Below, piece by piece: positions 45,096 through 56,159 of a stretch of DNA of 64,000 nucleotides. Positions within the stretch are counted from its first letter, which is position 1; the number at the start of each line of letters is the position of its first letter. Both the position numbers and the translations under genes were made by a program. The notes beneath the pieces are model-generated. The model had not been told where the DNA came from and ran no database searches. It saw only the letters and a program-made list of their open reading frames with translations. Origin of the DNA: Globodera rostochiensis (Eukaryota; Nematoda; Chromadorea; Rhabditida; Heteroderidae); NCBI GenBank assembly GCA_018350325.1, contig JAEVLN010000027.1, positions 434,001 to 498,000 of the forward strand, read 5' to 3'.

Positions 45096-46030
45096 TAGAG
45101 TCCGGACCAAAACCCAAAAGCAAAACATTTTTGGGTTGTTTTGTACAAAATTTTTTACCAATATTATTGACCAAATTTTGTTTGGGTCAAATTGGGAAAA
45201 AACCAAAAGAAACCAAAACCAAAATAAACCCAATATTATTGACCAAATTTTGTTTGGTCCAAGCCCATTTTTGTACAAAACTTTTGGGTGTCTTCCAGTT
45301 GAATTTACACCCCTAAAGATGACATCATTGAGTGACAATTTCAATCTTATTAACAGGAAGGCCCCAAGAAATTGATGGCTTAGTGGTTGTCTTTTCGGTA
45401 GCTCTTATCTTATGTGTTGGGGTTCGAACCCGCTTGAGTGCAAGCAGCTATTTGTTGTTTTTCCTTATTCACATGCGCTTCACCGCATTAATACAAATTT
45501 TTTAATAAATTTTTGCTTCAAATTCCTTAAAAAAGATTGCCAGTTTTTAAAAAAATTCCCCCGGCGGCGCCTGTACCGGAATTTAATGACCGGATTCGGA
45601 AAAAAACTTATAGGCATTGTTTTTTTTTCTTGCCCACTGAAGACAATGCTGAAAGTTTTGAGAAAAAAATGTTTTATATCCCCACCCGACCCCTGACATG
45701 GTCAACCCCGGCCTCCACGACCCCGACTGGGGGACGGTTTGGTTTGTAGTTGGCGTGATTGACGTGACATTGGTCAGAAAAAGCATTGAATAAATTTATT
45801 TGAAAAAATCGTAAATTTAGGCTTTTTGTTATGTTTTACTAAAAACTTTTGGGTTTTGTACAAATTTTGGGTTTTTGCCAGACCAAAAAAAACCAAAACC
45901 AAAATAAACCCAATATTATTGAACAAATTTTGTTTGGTCCAAATTGGAGCCCAACCCAAAAGAAACCAAAACCAAAATAAACCCAATATTATTGACCAAA
46001 TTTTGTTTGGGTCCAACTTTCCGGTCTCTA
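45096..46030. mobile_element. hAT-like MITE, 935 bp
   Basis: Ends tagagtccgga / tagagaccgga inverted, with exact 8-bp duplications attttaat (45088-45095 and 46031-46038). 'attgaccaaattttgtttgg' words line both ends. Inside are a tRNA-like B-box stretch (ggttcgaacccgc, about 45420) and a reversed GC module (about 45553-45575). Confidence 0.85.
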
Positions 46031-47087
46031 ATTTTAATAGGTAAAACGGTCGCTGTAGCTTTTCATGCCGGTGAGATAAAAATGCCCGAACCCAGTTTTG
46101 TCGAAAAACGGGGGTTTCCGGGTTTAAACTTTTTAGCGTAGAGTTGGAAACGGGTTGACCAGCGAATCTAATAGTGTAAAGGAGGAATTGTTAAACAGCA
46201 TAAAAGTTGGAAAATAGTTGTTCTTGCACAATAATTTATCAATTTATGATTTTAGATATTCATTTTTTGGGTAATATTAGGGTTGGACAGTATCCGGCTA
46301 TTTCTGTTGAAGCGCAATTCACCGGCCTCCGGGATTTCGATTTTTCAAAAATCGGGGCCGGGATCTGAAAAACTGGGGAATGATCAAATTTCAAAGACAT
46401 TATTTAGTCCTGGAAAGCAGCCATTGTCCGGTGTTTGGTGTTTAACGAAGTAATCCAAATTTAGTCTATAAAAACTTTGGGTCAATTAAATACAAACTTT
46501 CAAATAAGTTGCTTGACTTTTAATTATGCCGCTCAAAAACTTTTTCCCTTCTAACCAGACTCAGTTGGCCAGACTCGTTGGCCAGACTCAGTCGGCCAGA
46601 CTCAGTCGGCCAGACTCAGTCGGCCAGACTCAGTTGGTCAGACTCAGTCGGCCAACTCAGTTGGTTGGCCAGACTCAGTCGGCCCCTACCGTCGCCCAAC
46701 ACTGCTATTTTGCTTCTCTAACTTAGATTCCTTTTCCTTCTCTCATCATATCGATTGTTTGATTAGAACGCGCTTGCATTTCCTTTCTTTTGTTCATTTC
46801 CATTCGCTCTCTTTCGCCGTCGCCCGTTTTTTTTGATAACTTATTAAAACCAATATAGGTAATTGTTAGGTCTTTCGGAGTTAGAACAAAGCCGACTTTC
46901 AATTAACACCTCCCTCTTTTTCTTGGATAAAAGCGATTTTAATATTAAAGAAAATTAAATCTTTAGGGCTTGCTTTTGGAAATTAAATTTGGGTTTTAGA
47001 GGAGCATTTTCGGGTTTTATTGCATTTCTGCGGGCAAAAGATTTATAAATTTTTTTCCAGACGCCTTTAAAAATTTAATTTTGTGAA
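46031..47087. other. Upstream region of the intact BTB-BACK-SPRY gene
   Basis: Holds the 15-bp minisatellite listed separately and a leader with tttctgcgggcaaaa that is shared with copy A. No TATA element is obvious. Confidence 0.4.
46556..46685 (+). repeat. 15-bp minisatellite
   Basis: About eight imperfect copies of cagactcagtcggc(c) with T/C variation, about 400 bp upstream of the BTB-BACK-SPRY start codon. Confidence 0.85.
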
Positions 47088-49628
47088 ATGCCAAAACCAA
47101 ATTCATTGGTCGGCCGTATTAAGCATTTGCTGGACACGGGCAATGGGGCGGACGTTCACTTTTTGGTGGGGGGAGGAGACGAAAAGGAGGCGAGTTCTGA
47201 AAAATAGTGAAACATTTACTTTAATTAATTTATTTTAATTACTTTTATTAATTATATTAATTACTTTAATTAATGATATTTCAATTACTTTAATTAATTA
47301 TATTTCAATTTTTAATTTTGTTAAGCTTCTGCCAGCACATAAAACGATTCTGATGGCGGCCTCTGACGTTTTTGAGGCAATGTTCCCTTTTGATGCCCGA
47401 AATGCCGGTAAGTTGAAAAAATAATTAAAAGTTTTTTAGTGGGTAGGGCTAAGTCGAAAAAAAAAATTTTTGATAACGAATTTTTAGACCCTTCGGAAGG
47501 GAATAAACCCGTGGAAGTGCCCGACGTGGATGTGGGAGCATTTAAGGCGATGCTCAGCTTCATTTATGCGGACGATGTGAGCGGGCTGAACGGGGACAAT
47601 GCAATCGCTGTGCTTTATGCGGGTCATAAAATTTTTTATGAATTTTTACATTTTCAGTTAAATTTTTAATTTAAGCCAAAAAATATGATCTTCCTGAACT
47701 TGTAAATTTGTGTCTGAAATTCCCCATATGGAAGCTGGGCAATGTTTTTCTCGCGTTTGACCAGACTCGCTTTCTTGGAGAAGAGGTGGGGGGGGGGCAA
47801 ATTATAATTGATTTTTAATCTTTAATTAATTTTATTGTTCTTTTTTTAAACATCTATAATTAATTTGTTTTATTATTTCGGGGCTTTGCTTACCGCTACG
47901 AATTAACCGTAATAATATGTAAATATTAAATTTCTGGAATTAACCAATTTCCAAAATTTACCGTAACATGCGTAACGGGTGCACAAAGAAAGTTGGAACA
48001 GAAATTCATTAATTTATTAACATCAATTTATTATTTTAGGATTTTGCTCGCCGCTGTTTGGAGCACATCGACCAGAATGCGGACACTTTGATCTTCTCGG
48101 AAGAGTTTTTGCAAATTGATCAAAAATTATTGTGTGAGATTCTGGACCGTAACGAATTGATGATCAGTGAAGAAATTGCAATTTGGAATGCCGTAAATTT
48201 ATAAATAATAATAAAACAAATTAAAATTATTTTAAATATTTTTTATTAATGTTTTTATTTTCTTTAAAATAATTAGGCACTTCGCTGGGCGGACGAAAAA
48301 TGCCGACAAAATGGGAAAGAGTCTTCGGCGGCGAATAAACGCGTAATGCTCGGCCCGGCACTTTTCAAAATTCGTTTTCCGCTTGTTCCAAAAGAGAATT
48401 TTTCTGATAATACTGGTAATTGGATTTGACAATTTTGAATTTACGAATGTCAAATCTAAATATAAGTTCACCATAACTCCAAAATTCGATTAAACTAATA
48501 CTTTTGACAGTTCCGTCCGGAGTGTTGTCACGGGACGAGATCATCAGCGTGTTGCTGTACCATTGTCATCCGAACGCCGCTCTGCCCGAACTGTACCCGC
48601 TGCAATTCTCGACTAATGGACGTACCGCTACCAAAGCGCCCGGTAATGGTATGCTAAAGAGAAGATTTGATTGTGTGCCATTTTTTTCTGAAAAAAACAG
48701 ATTTTATTAGCTTTCGAACATGCTGAAATATTTTAAAAATAATTACAATTTGCTTAGGACTTACCCTTCAAAATCGATGGGATTCCGCTGCATGTCACAA
48801 GGACCTGACGACTCTCATTGGGCCCGAACGGTTGATTGTCCAATTTACTCGATGGTATTCGGGTAAATATTATTCTATTAAAGTGATTTGATTTAAATGG
48901 TTTATGAAAAAAGTTCACAAAATTTTTGAATTAACTTCTTTTCAGAGTGTCACTCTGTACTCGCTGAACGGCCAATTCCAAAAGGGAAATTCGGCATTTT
49001 CTATTATGAAGTGACCATCTTGCAGAAAAGAAGCAAAAGAGAGTAAGTTACATAAATAAATAAATAGTTTAACTTCAAAATGTTTTAGAAGCATTTTCCT
49101 TTTAAAAAAATTATATTTAGCGAAGATATTCACATTGGACTCGCAACCAAACAAATGCCATTGGACGACTGTGTTGGGGAGAACAAAGGCACTTACGCAT
49201 TCGCAAGCTCTGGCACTTTTTGGGTTGAGGGAGCCGACGCTACTAATTATGAAAGTGATTACGACGTCGAAGGGTTTGACGTCGGTGACGTCATCGGCTG
49301 CGGCGTCGATTTGGCAACGCGCCAAATCATGTACACAAAAAATGGACATCGTTTGGGTAAAAATGAAAAAGATTAAAATTAATTGTATTTAACCACTTTT
49401 GGGTTGTTTCTTTAATTTAAAGATCTAATCGATGGCACATTATTTTTGGATTTAATAAATCTTTTTACTTTATTTATTTCGTTGTGTTTATTTTCAGAAA
49501 CTGCCGGTTTGCTTGTTGATTCTGCCGCCGATTTATTTCCATGCATTTCGTTCTACAAGCGTGGCACCAAAATTGAAGCAAATTTTGGCCCGAATTTCGA
49601 ATACAACATTGCCGCCGATGGCATTTAG
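47088..49628 (+). CDS. BTB-BACK-SPRY fusion protein, intact (473 aa)
   Basis: Eleven exons join in frame to 474 codons including the stop: 47088-47189, 47326-47407, 47488-47622, 47676-47785, 48040-48192, 48277-48415, 48511-48642, 48758-48862, 48946-49042, 49121-49356, 49498-49628. Residues ~1-143 are a BTB/POZ domain (ADVHFLVGGG, PAHKTILMAA, VLYAAKKYDLPELV), ~144-250 a BACK domain (LLCEILDRNEL, WADEKC), and ~285-473 a SPRY/B30.2 domain of the SPRYSEC type ([51 protein letters not shown]-like end). There is no signal peptide. Intron 1 has a GC donor. BTB-BACK proteins usually bind Cullin-3, with the C-terminal domain choosing the substrate. In the BTBD2/3/6 family that C-terminal domain is PHR, and here it is SPRY. 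Function in the nematode is inferred. Confidence 0.85.
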
Positions 49629-49759
49629 AAAGTGAAAAAGGAGGGGATTTATGGGATTTGCTGTTGACGGTTTCTTCGGTCTTTTTTTGTGTTTTTCCTT
49701 TGCCATCAAAACATTATCATTTTTTTTTGAATTGTCACTCGCAAAAAAAATCCAGCAAA

Positions 49760-49790
49760 GAGTTAAAACTATTCGGAAGCTTTCGTAGGA
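49760..49790 (-). pseudogene. Trace of an ankyrin tail
   Basis: actattcggaagctttcgta matches the ankyrin-tail context after the other SPRY genes, and nothing else of that gene remains. Confidence 0.4.
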
Positions 49791-49814
49791 TGGCTTGTCT
49801 TTTTTGGTATTTGT

Positions 49815-50073
49815 TAGTGATACACGAGACCCAAAATTTACCGAGGCTCGAGACCGAGACTTGACCCCAAGACTCGATACCGAGACTGAGACCCAAAAAA
49901 CCCGAGACTTTTCTCGAGTCGAGACTAGGCTTAGAATTCTAAACAAATTCTCACCAAAAATGCCATCTTTAAGGGTGAAAAAAAGTCGATTTTCGAGACC
50001 AAGGACTCGAGACCGAGACCCAAAAAGCCCGAGACTTTTCTCGAGTCGAGACCGAGACTCTCGTGCATCGCTA
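49815..50073. mobile_element. hAT-like MITE, 259 bp
   Basis: Ends tagtgatacacgaga / tagcgatgcacgaga inverted. The flanks gtatttgt and gtatttac match at 6 of 8 positions, so the duplication is decayed. Interior of 'ctcgagaccgagac' words. Confidence 0.65.
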
Positions 50074-50342
50074 GTATTTACACATTTTTCTGAAATTTTT
50101 AATTTGTGGAGTTGGGCAGAAATCGAAGAAACGGACAGCAAAGGCTATATGCCGTTTTAGGCATTATTTGCGGGCACTTTAAATTAAAGGGTTAGCTGTT
50201 TTTCAATGCGGCAAAAGAAGAAGGTGTGCAGAAGGGATGGGCAAAATTTCGGGTTTCAGAAATACCGGGATTTTTGGCGTTTCGGAATAAGATTTCGGAT
50301 TTTTCACCCCTAAGAATGGGATTTTTGATGTATCGAAAAAGT

Positions 50343-50475
50343 TTGTTGTTGGTATAGTGGTGAGTGGTGTAGCACTTCAACTTTTGGTGTGGGTTCGTCC
50401 CCGACTATGCATATTATTGTTTCTGACTTTCTCTGAACATTTACGGTGGTGTAAACAATCTTAAAATTTTGAAAT
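50343..50475 (+). mobile_element. tRNA-derived SINE-like repeat, copy 2
   Basis: A-box-like tggtatagtggtgagtgg, B-box-like gggttcgtccccgact, then the same tail as at 15141-15290 (ctctgaacatttacggtgg). This copy keeps the tRNA-like head better. Confidence 0.6.
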
Positions 50476-50479
50476 TTCC

Positions 50480-51479
50480 CATTTTTTAAAAATATTTTAG
50501 ATGATGATTCACAAGTTTGATTTCATTTTTTGATCGTACAAATTCGCTGAATATTTAAAATGAATAAATTGTTCAAAGTTGAGTGACGTCATCCCGACCA
50601 GGGGTGTCTAAATAATGGGGCAAAACAAGATTTTGTCCAAGTTTTATGCTGTTAAAGGATTCTCAAATATGTATAAAAGACTCGGTAAATTTCAAGTCTT
50701 GGACATCTATAGTATTTACACCAGTCGTCGAAAACCGCCTCTTTTTCTTTAGAATTCGGCTTCTGGAGGCGCAATATTACAACGAAAGAATAATCGAATT
50801 CATACTTTTGAATGTTCTTGAGACCAAAATGGATTTTTGTAAAATTTGGAATTTTGAAAAATTGTTCTGGCTTGGTTCGAGGTACAAAATTGGCAGAAAT
50901 GGATGTTAGAATTGTATACCCGCCATTTTTTTTTTTGAATAATTCATTCGAATCTTTTTATTGTAATTTAACAATTATCTTTACTTTCTGATAATTAAGT
51001 CAGGGTAATTAATTTATTAGAAGGAAAGAGAGAGCCGCTCGTCGTTTTGTCTCTCGCCGAATTGCCGTCTTTTCCCCCATTTTCCCTTTCAAAATTGTCC
51101 TTCTTCTCCTTATTTTGATCATTTGTGTCGGTTTTGCGCGACATTCAAAGAAAAGAAAGCTCTGAACTATCGGCCGCCGTAACCTTATGCAGTCACAGAA
51201 ACAAATCGGCGGCAGAATCGACAAACAACCCAGTTTACGAATTATCCTAAAATTAGAGTAGGTCGGATCGGATTTTTCGGAAAAACCGGGATTAGGAAAA
51301 TTAAAAAACAGGTAGGTATAAAGAGATCAAATCCTGGTTAAAAAAACCGGGACTAAGGGTCAAAAAAAGATTTGAATTTGTGAAAAACACTGATATTTTA
51401 TAAGGGGAAATTCAGTCCTAACGCCCCCGACCCTCGATATGACCAACCCCCGACATCCCCGGCTCCCAGAGGGTCGAGG
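50480..51479. other. Gene-free stretch
   Basis: AT-rich with isolated MITE words (tagagtaggtcggatcgg near 51255). About 51150-51240 (minus) weakly resembles the last SPRY exon region. I do not call it. Confidence 0.35.
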
Positions 51480-51800
51480 AGCAACCTTATAAACCTAACT
51501 TAAAATATTTTGGTAAAAGTCTCGGATTTTTGGGAGTCAATTCTCGAGTCTACGGGGGCAACTCTTGTTAAAGTTAGGTCTCGAGCATCACTAGGAAGTG
51601 ACGAACACGTCCAATGAATCATCGATTAAAATTTCAGACTGAATTTCACTCGGAAAATTTTTAATTTGGAACAGTCTAAGAACAGTTTACTCTGTTCTGT
51701 TCCTGTTCTGTTCTCGAGGTCGGAACAGAACAGATAGGCTGTTCTAAGATTTCAGAACAGAACAGGAACAGGTTCAAAATTTGGAACAGCAAAACACTGG
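51480..51800. mobile_element. Partial inverted copy of the 4230-5234 MITE
   Basis: Reads as the reverse complement of about 4230-4570: the 'ctcgagacctaacttt' block, the 'tgttctgttcc' words and the end tggaacagcaaaacactg at 51800. It abuts SPRY pseudogene C directly, whose upstream exons are missing. Confidence 0.7.
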
Positions 51801-51829
51801 TTGTGAATTTAAAGCGCGTTTTGAATTGG

Positions 51830-52372
51830 TTTAAATTTTTTTTCATTGGACTTGCGAAGAAAGAAATGCCATTGGACAAATGGGTTGAATCTGAAGAAGG
51901 TACTTACGCCTACGAAAACTATGGCAGATTTTGGGCCCACACGGTTGCGGAATGTCGCCAAAGCAACAATGGACGCCCTTTCATCGGAGGAAAACCCCAA
52001 TTTGAGAAAGGCGATGTCATCGGATGCGGCGTCAATTTGGCAACTCGCCAAATCATTTACACAAAAAAATGGACAGCGTTTGAGTGAGAAAGAAAAAAAT
52101 GAATAAAAATTAAGGCCATTTTTTAACAATTTTTGGCTTGTTGCTATAATTTAAAGATCTAATCGATGGCCCATTTTGGATTTAATAAATCTTTTTAATA
52201 ATTTATTTTGTTTTATTTTTGTTTTTTACAGAAACTGCCGGTTTTTGTGTCGATTTTGGCGTTGAATTGTTCCCGTGCGTTTCGTTGTTTCATTCTGACA
52301 CCAAATTGAAGCGAATTTTGGCCTGAATTTCAAATTCAACATTGCCGCCGATGGAATTAGAAACTGAAAAAC
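51830..52372 (+). pseudogene. SPRY gene copy C (last two exons)
   Basis: Exon ~51837-52086 holds [20 protein letters not shown] and [15 protein letters not shown], where an extra A in the poly-A run shifts the frame. The last exon from 52231 starts ETAGFCVDFGVELFPC and has two more single-base losses. The 5' half is replaced by MITE sequence ending at 51800. Confidence 0.7.
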
Positions 52373-52539
52373 GAAGAGATTTATGGGATTTTGCTGTTGG
52401 TTTTATCATTTATTTGTTCTTTCCCGATCAAAACATTTTTCATTTCTGTTTTCGAATTTGTCAATTATTCCGTGCAAAAACAAATCAAACAAAGTTTCAC
52501 TTGCCTTAAAATTTTAATCCACCAAAGAGAAAGTACCTA

Positions 52540-52690
52540 TCATTCGGAAGCTTTCATTGTCGTTTTGTAGAACCGGACATTTTGTCCAATTGTACTTCAA
52601 ACCATTCAATAATATGCCGAGCCAGAAGTTCCATAATTTCCACGTGCCCATTTTTAACAGCTTCATCCAGTGCCGTATTGCCTTAAACCG
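52540..52690 (-). pseudogene. Ankyrin-repeat tail, convergent to SPRY copy C
   Basis: Minus reading GNTALDEAVKNGHVEIMELL followed by ARHIIEWFEVQLDKMSGSTK and a stop. Typical ankyrin helices and then a short C-terminal tail. Only one exon is present here. Confidence 0.6.
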
Positions 52691-53072
52691 AGAATTTTTT
52701 GTTAAAATCAAAATTCAGTCCATTCCCCCCCCCCTCCTAGGGGTGGGGGACGGTGGAAGAAAGATGAATTGGTGGGAGCGATGGAACTCATAGATTTTAA
52801 CTCGGGCCAGCCACCTTTCGCCCCAGATCTCGACTGTTTCGGCTCGAGATTTTTTCGAGAATCTCGCTCAAAGCGCAAGAAAACGACAAAATTCTCAGCT
52901 AAAACTGCAGAAAAAAATATTCCAACTTTAAACAAATTGATACTTTATCTTCTTTATTTAAGCACCGGCCAGTTAGAAAGCAGCGCAGCGCCAAGCTACA
53001 GATATTTTGTGCTGATACACCAACTAACTCAAAAAATGGAGTTGGCGCAAAATTTTTTAAATTTTGTTTGAG

Positions 53073-53175
53073 GATATTGCTTGCAATTGTTTGGATCACA
53101 TCGATAAAAATGTCAGCAACTTTGATCCTCTCAAAAGATTTTTTGCAAATTGATCAAAAATTATTGTGTGAGCAA
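53073..53175 (+). pseudogene. BACK-domain exon fragment
   Basis: DIACNCLDHIDKNVSN, then after a one-base shift LKRFF / DFLQIDQKLLCE, matches exon 5 of the BTB-BACK genes (DFARRCLEHID...). No neighbouring exon remains. Confidence 0.6.
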
Positions 53176-53279
53176 AGGAATTGAACAAAGGCCTTTTTGA
53201 TCGACAAAGAAAAGATAATTTTGGGTTTAACCGATAAAATCATTGACGTATCCATCAACAAAACAAAACAATTAAAAGG

Positions 53280-54890
53280 CTTCCTCCTCAGAATTTGTAT
53301 TAAAAGTCCGGTCCAAAATTCGCTTCAATTTTGGTGTCAGGTTAACACATCGTAACGCATGGAAACAAATCGGCAGCAAAAGAGACAAACAAACCGGTTA
53401 CCGGTAGTTTCTGCAAAAACAAAACAAATAAATAAAATAACGATAATCAACAAATAATTTGTAATAATTGATTGAGTGGTTTCTAAAAATGTTACAAATC
53501 CAGGCGCCTCAAAAAGCAATTAAAAAAAAAGAAAGTAACATTCCAAAATTCAAAACACCAATTCAAAATAATAAATGCCCTTTAATTTTTATTTGTTTTT
53601 TCTCACCCAAAGCTTTCCGTTTAGCGTGTAAATTATTTGGCGAGTTGCCAAATTGACGCCGCATCCGATGACGTCACCGACGCCAAATCCTCCGCCTCCA
53701 TAAGAACATTAATTGAAAGCGTGGGGACATCCCTCAACCCATAAATCGCCCCAGCTTGAGTATGCGTAAGTGCCTTCGTAATCTCCAACCCAAACATCCA
53801 ATGGCATTTGTTTGGTCGAGAGTCCAATGAAAATACCGCTACATATAAAGTTTTTAAAAGGAAAATGCTTCTAAAGCATTTCGAAGCTAAAATATGTTTA
53901 TTCAATTTACACCTTTTCGTCTTCTAAGATTTTCACTTCGTAGTAGAAAATTTCCAAATCTTTTTTTGGAATTGGCCGTTCAGCGAGGGCAGAGCGAAAC
54001 CCTGAAAAGTAACTCAATTCAATTTGTCTAGGGCTTCTATTTATGATTTAATGTCGGGGTGCCCTAAGCCTAATTGAAAGCTTTTAAATACTTCTCCATC
54101 TTTGTCTGTAGAGCATTATGAGTAGGGCTAGGATTTTTATGTGCCAAAAACTTGAGCATTAAACATGCTAATTTTTGTAATTTAGTCGAACCTCATTGAA
54201 AGTTTTTGAATTTTTGCACAAAAATAGTTTAGAGCAAGATCTTTATTGTTGCTAAAATTTGGATTTTTCGGGTCATTGAAAACTTTTTTACAAAAATTAG
54301 CATATTTTTAAAACTTAACCACCAAGTTGGCATTCAGGCTGGAAAATGCTGAATTTGTAAAAAATTTATAATTGGGCAAAAAAATTTGGAATTTAGCATA
54401 AAGCCTTGATTTATTAAGAAGCATTTTTGTGCAAAAATTCAAAAACTTTGAATGAGGTTCGACTAAATTACAAAAATTAGCATGTTTAATGCTCAAGTTT
54501 TTGGCACATAAAAATCCTAGCCCTAATTATGAGTAATTAGTAGCTTCTGAGTTCCAACTCGGCGCGGTGTGCCTTCTGAACAAATGGCAAGAAAAAAGAA
54601 AGACAGTTTTTATTAGAAAATATATTCACACATTTTCGAGCTCGAGTTTTGTATTCTTCATTTGTTCCTTCATCTCCTTCAATTCCATTTTCATGGCCTT
54701 TTCATCGTAGCGTTCCAACTCGGCAATTTTCTCGCGTGAAACACGCAATTCTTACAATTGATCTAAATTAGAGAAAATTTCTGAAAATATTGGCAATTAA
54801 AATATTTTTAATAAATATTAATAAATCGAGATTCTTACCCTGATCAGCTGTTGTGCCCTCTACATTGGATGATTCGCTCGAAATTGACAT
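53280..54890 (-). pseudogene. Coiled-coil SPRY gene copy D (broken)
   Basis: Starts MSISSESSNVEGTTADQ (54890). A coiled-coil exon follows, containing an in-frame TAA and ending KLELEN|GT exactly like the gene at 59425. Then KAHRAELELRS is interrupted by a MITE (54123-54525). The second SPRY exon (about 53996-53900, [19 protein letters not shown]) and third (about 53836-53615, [19 protein letters not shown] ... [14 protein letters not shown]) are present with a stop in the third. The last exon (about 53410-53300) is frameshifted. The first SPRY exon is missing. Confidence 0.7.
54123..54525. mobile_element. Long-TIR hAT-like MITE inside SPRY copy D, 403 bp
   Basis: Ends tagggctaggatttttatgt inverted for about 100 bp, with exact 8-bp duplications attatgag at 54115-54122 and 54526-54533. 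Comparison with the intact paralogue at about 59737-59775 shows continuous coiled-coil sequence across the equivalent point, so this is a true insertion. Confidence 0.9.
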
Positions 54891-56159
54891 TTTTAATTTA
54901 ACACAAAATTTTATAGGTTTCAGTTCTAAAAATGAAAAAATAAAAAATGTTTTCTATGCTAATAAAAAGGTATTATTTCTGTGGAGAGTCCCAAACTGAC
55001 CTTCGTTTCCACCAATTTCGAGCCCCAAACCAAAATTCGAACAATTTTTCGAAAATTCAAATTTTTCCAAAAATCAATTTTGGCCTCAAAATCATTCAAC
55101 CACATGAGATCATTTTTTGCTGTTCGTTGTAAGTTTGTGCTTTTTGAATGAGTTTGAGGCCAAAATTAATTTTTGGGAAATTTTGTTTATTTTCGACAAA
55201 TTGTTCGAATTTGGGTCTGGGGTTCGGAAGGGGGGGGGGGGTGCAATTTTCTGTTTTTATTGAGGAAGGCGAAATGTCAGAAAATTTGTAAATTTAAATT
55301 TCTAAGATTAGGAATTCCGTGCCTTTTTTTGGCATCCGGTTAGGTCCCTTATATAGACCGACCCCAATGTGTGTGTAAAGTGCAACCAATTGTGTAACCC
55401 TTGACAAAAAATAAAGATGATGAAATAACATTTTGCTAGGAGCAAATAAAACATTAAATTTATGGATAAAAAGATGAATTCCAATGTCCATCCCCCCCCC
55501 CCTGGTTTTGGGTCAACATTTGCCCAAAGAAAGGTAAATTTCCCAACATCAGTCTAAAAAACACATGGCTTGGACCCCCAAAATATGGCAAATGCCATAT
55601 AAATATGGTACTATCGCCTCCCTAACCGTGCCCTCTGATTACAATAGAATTAAGGACATATTTTCATAAAAATGAGCATTAAATTCACTCAAAAATAATT
55701 ATTTATCAATTCGATTTATTATTAACCGTAACTTTTGAATTCCTTTCTCATAATTCTCTGGGTCAACCTTTTGCTGGGAGCAAATAAAACATTCAAATTT
55801 ATGATAAAAAGAGAATAATTCCCAAATGCCCATTCCCCCGTTTTTGTCACAAAACGCCCATTCAATTTAAAAGATAATCCCAGCTTTTTGTCTTAAGTAA
55901 TTTTAAGTTAATTCATAACGGTTAAATATTCATTTAAGACTCTTTATTTGTAGACTAAAATTTAAAGAAAAGTTTTGCAAATTTTAAAATTGTTTTTGTT
56001 TTTTGGATTTATTTTCCATTTGTTTAAACAATTTTATCAGTCTGTAATAAATAACCAAAATTGTAACAAACCTTTGCCCAAACTTTAAAACAAGATTCAC
56101 TGTTGAAGAATACGGTCGATGGATTTTATCAGTTCTGGTGGACTTTAGATCCTCGAATC
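54891..56159. other. Intergenic region with repeat copies
   Basis: Contains another foldback-end pair (about 54975-55050 and 55195-55235) and the second 165-bp repeat (55484-55643). A poly-C/A region and AT-rich DNA lead up to the next gene. Confidence 0.4.
55484..55643 (+). repeat. 165-bp dispersed repeat, copy 2
   Basis: Near-identical to 10641-10806 with a short internal deletion (near 55540). Confidence 0.75.
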
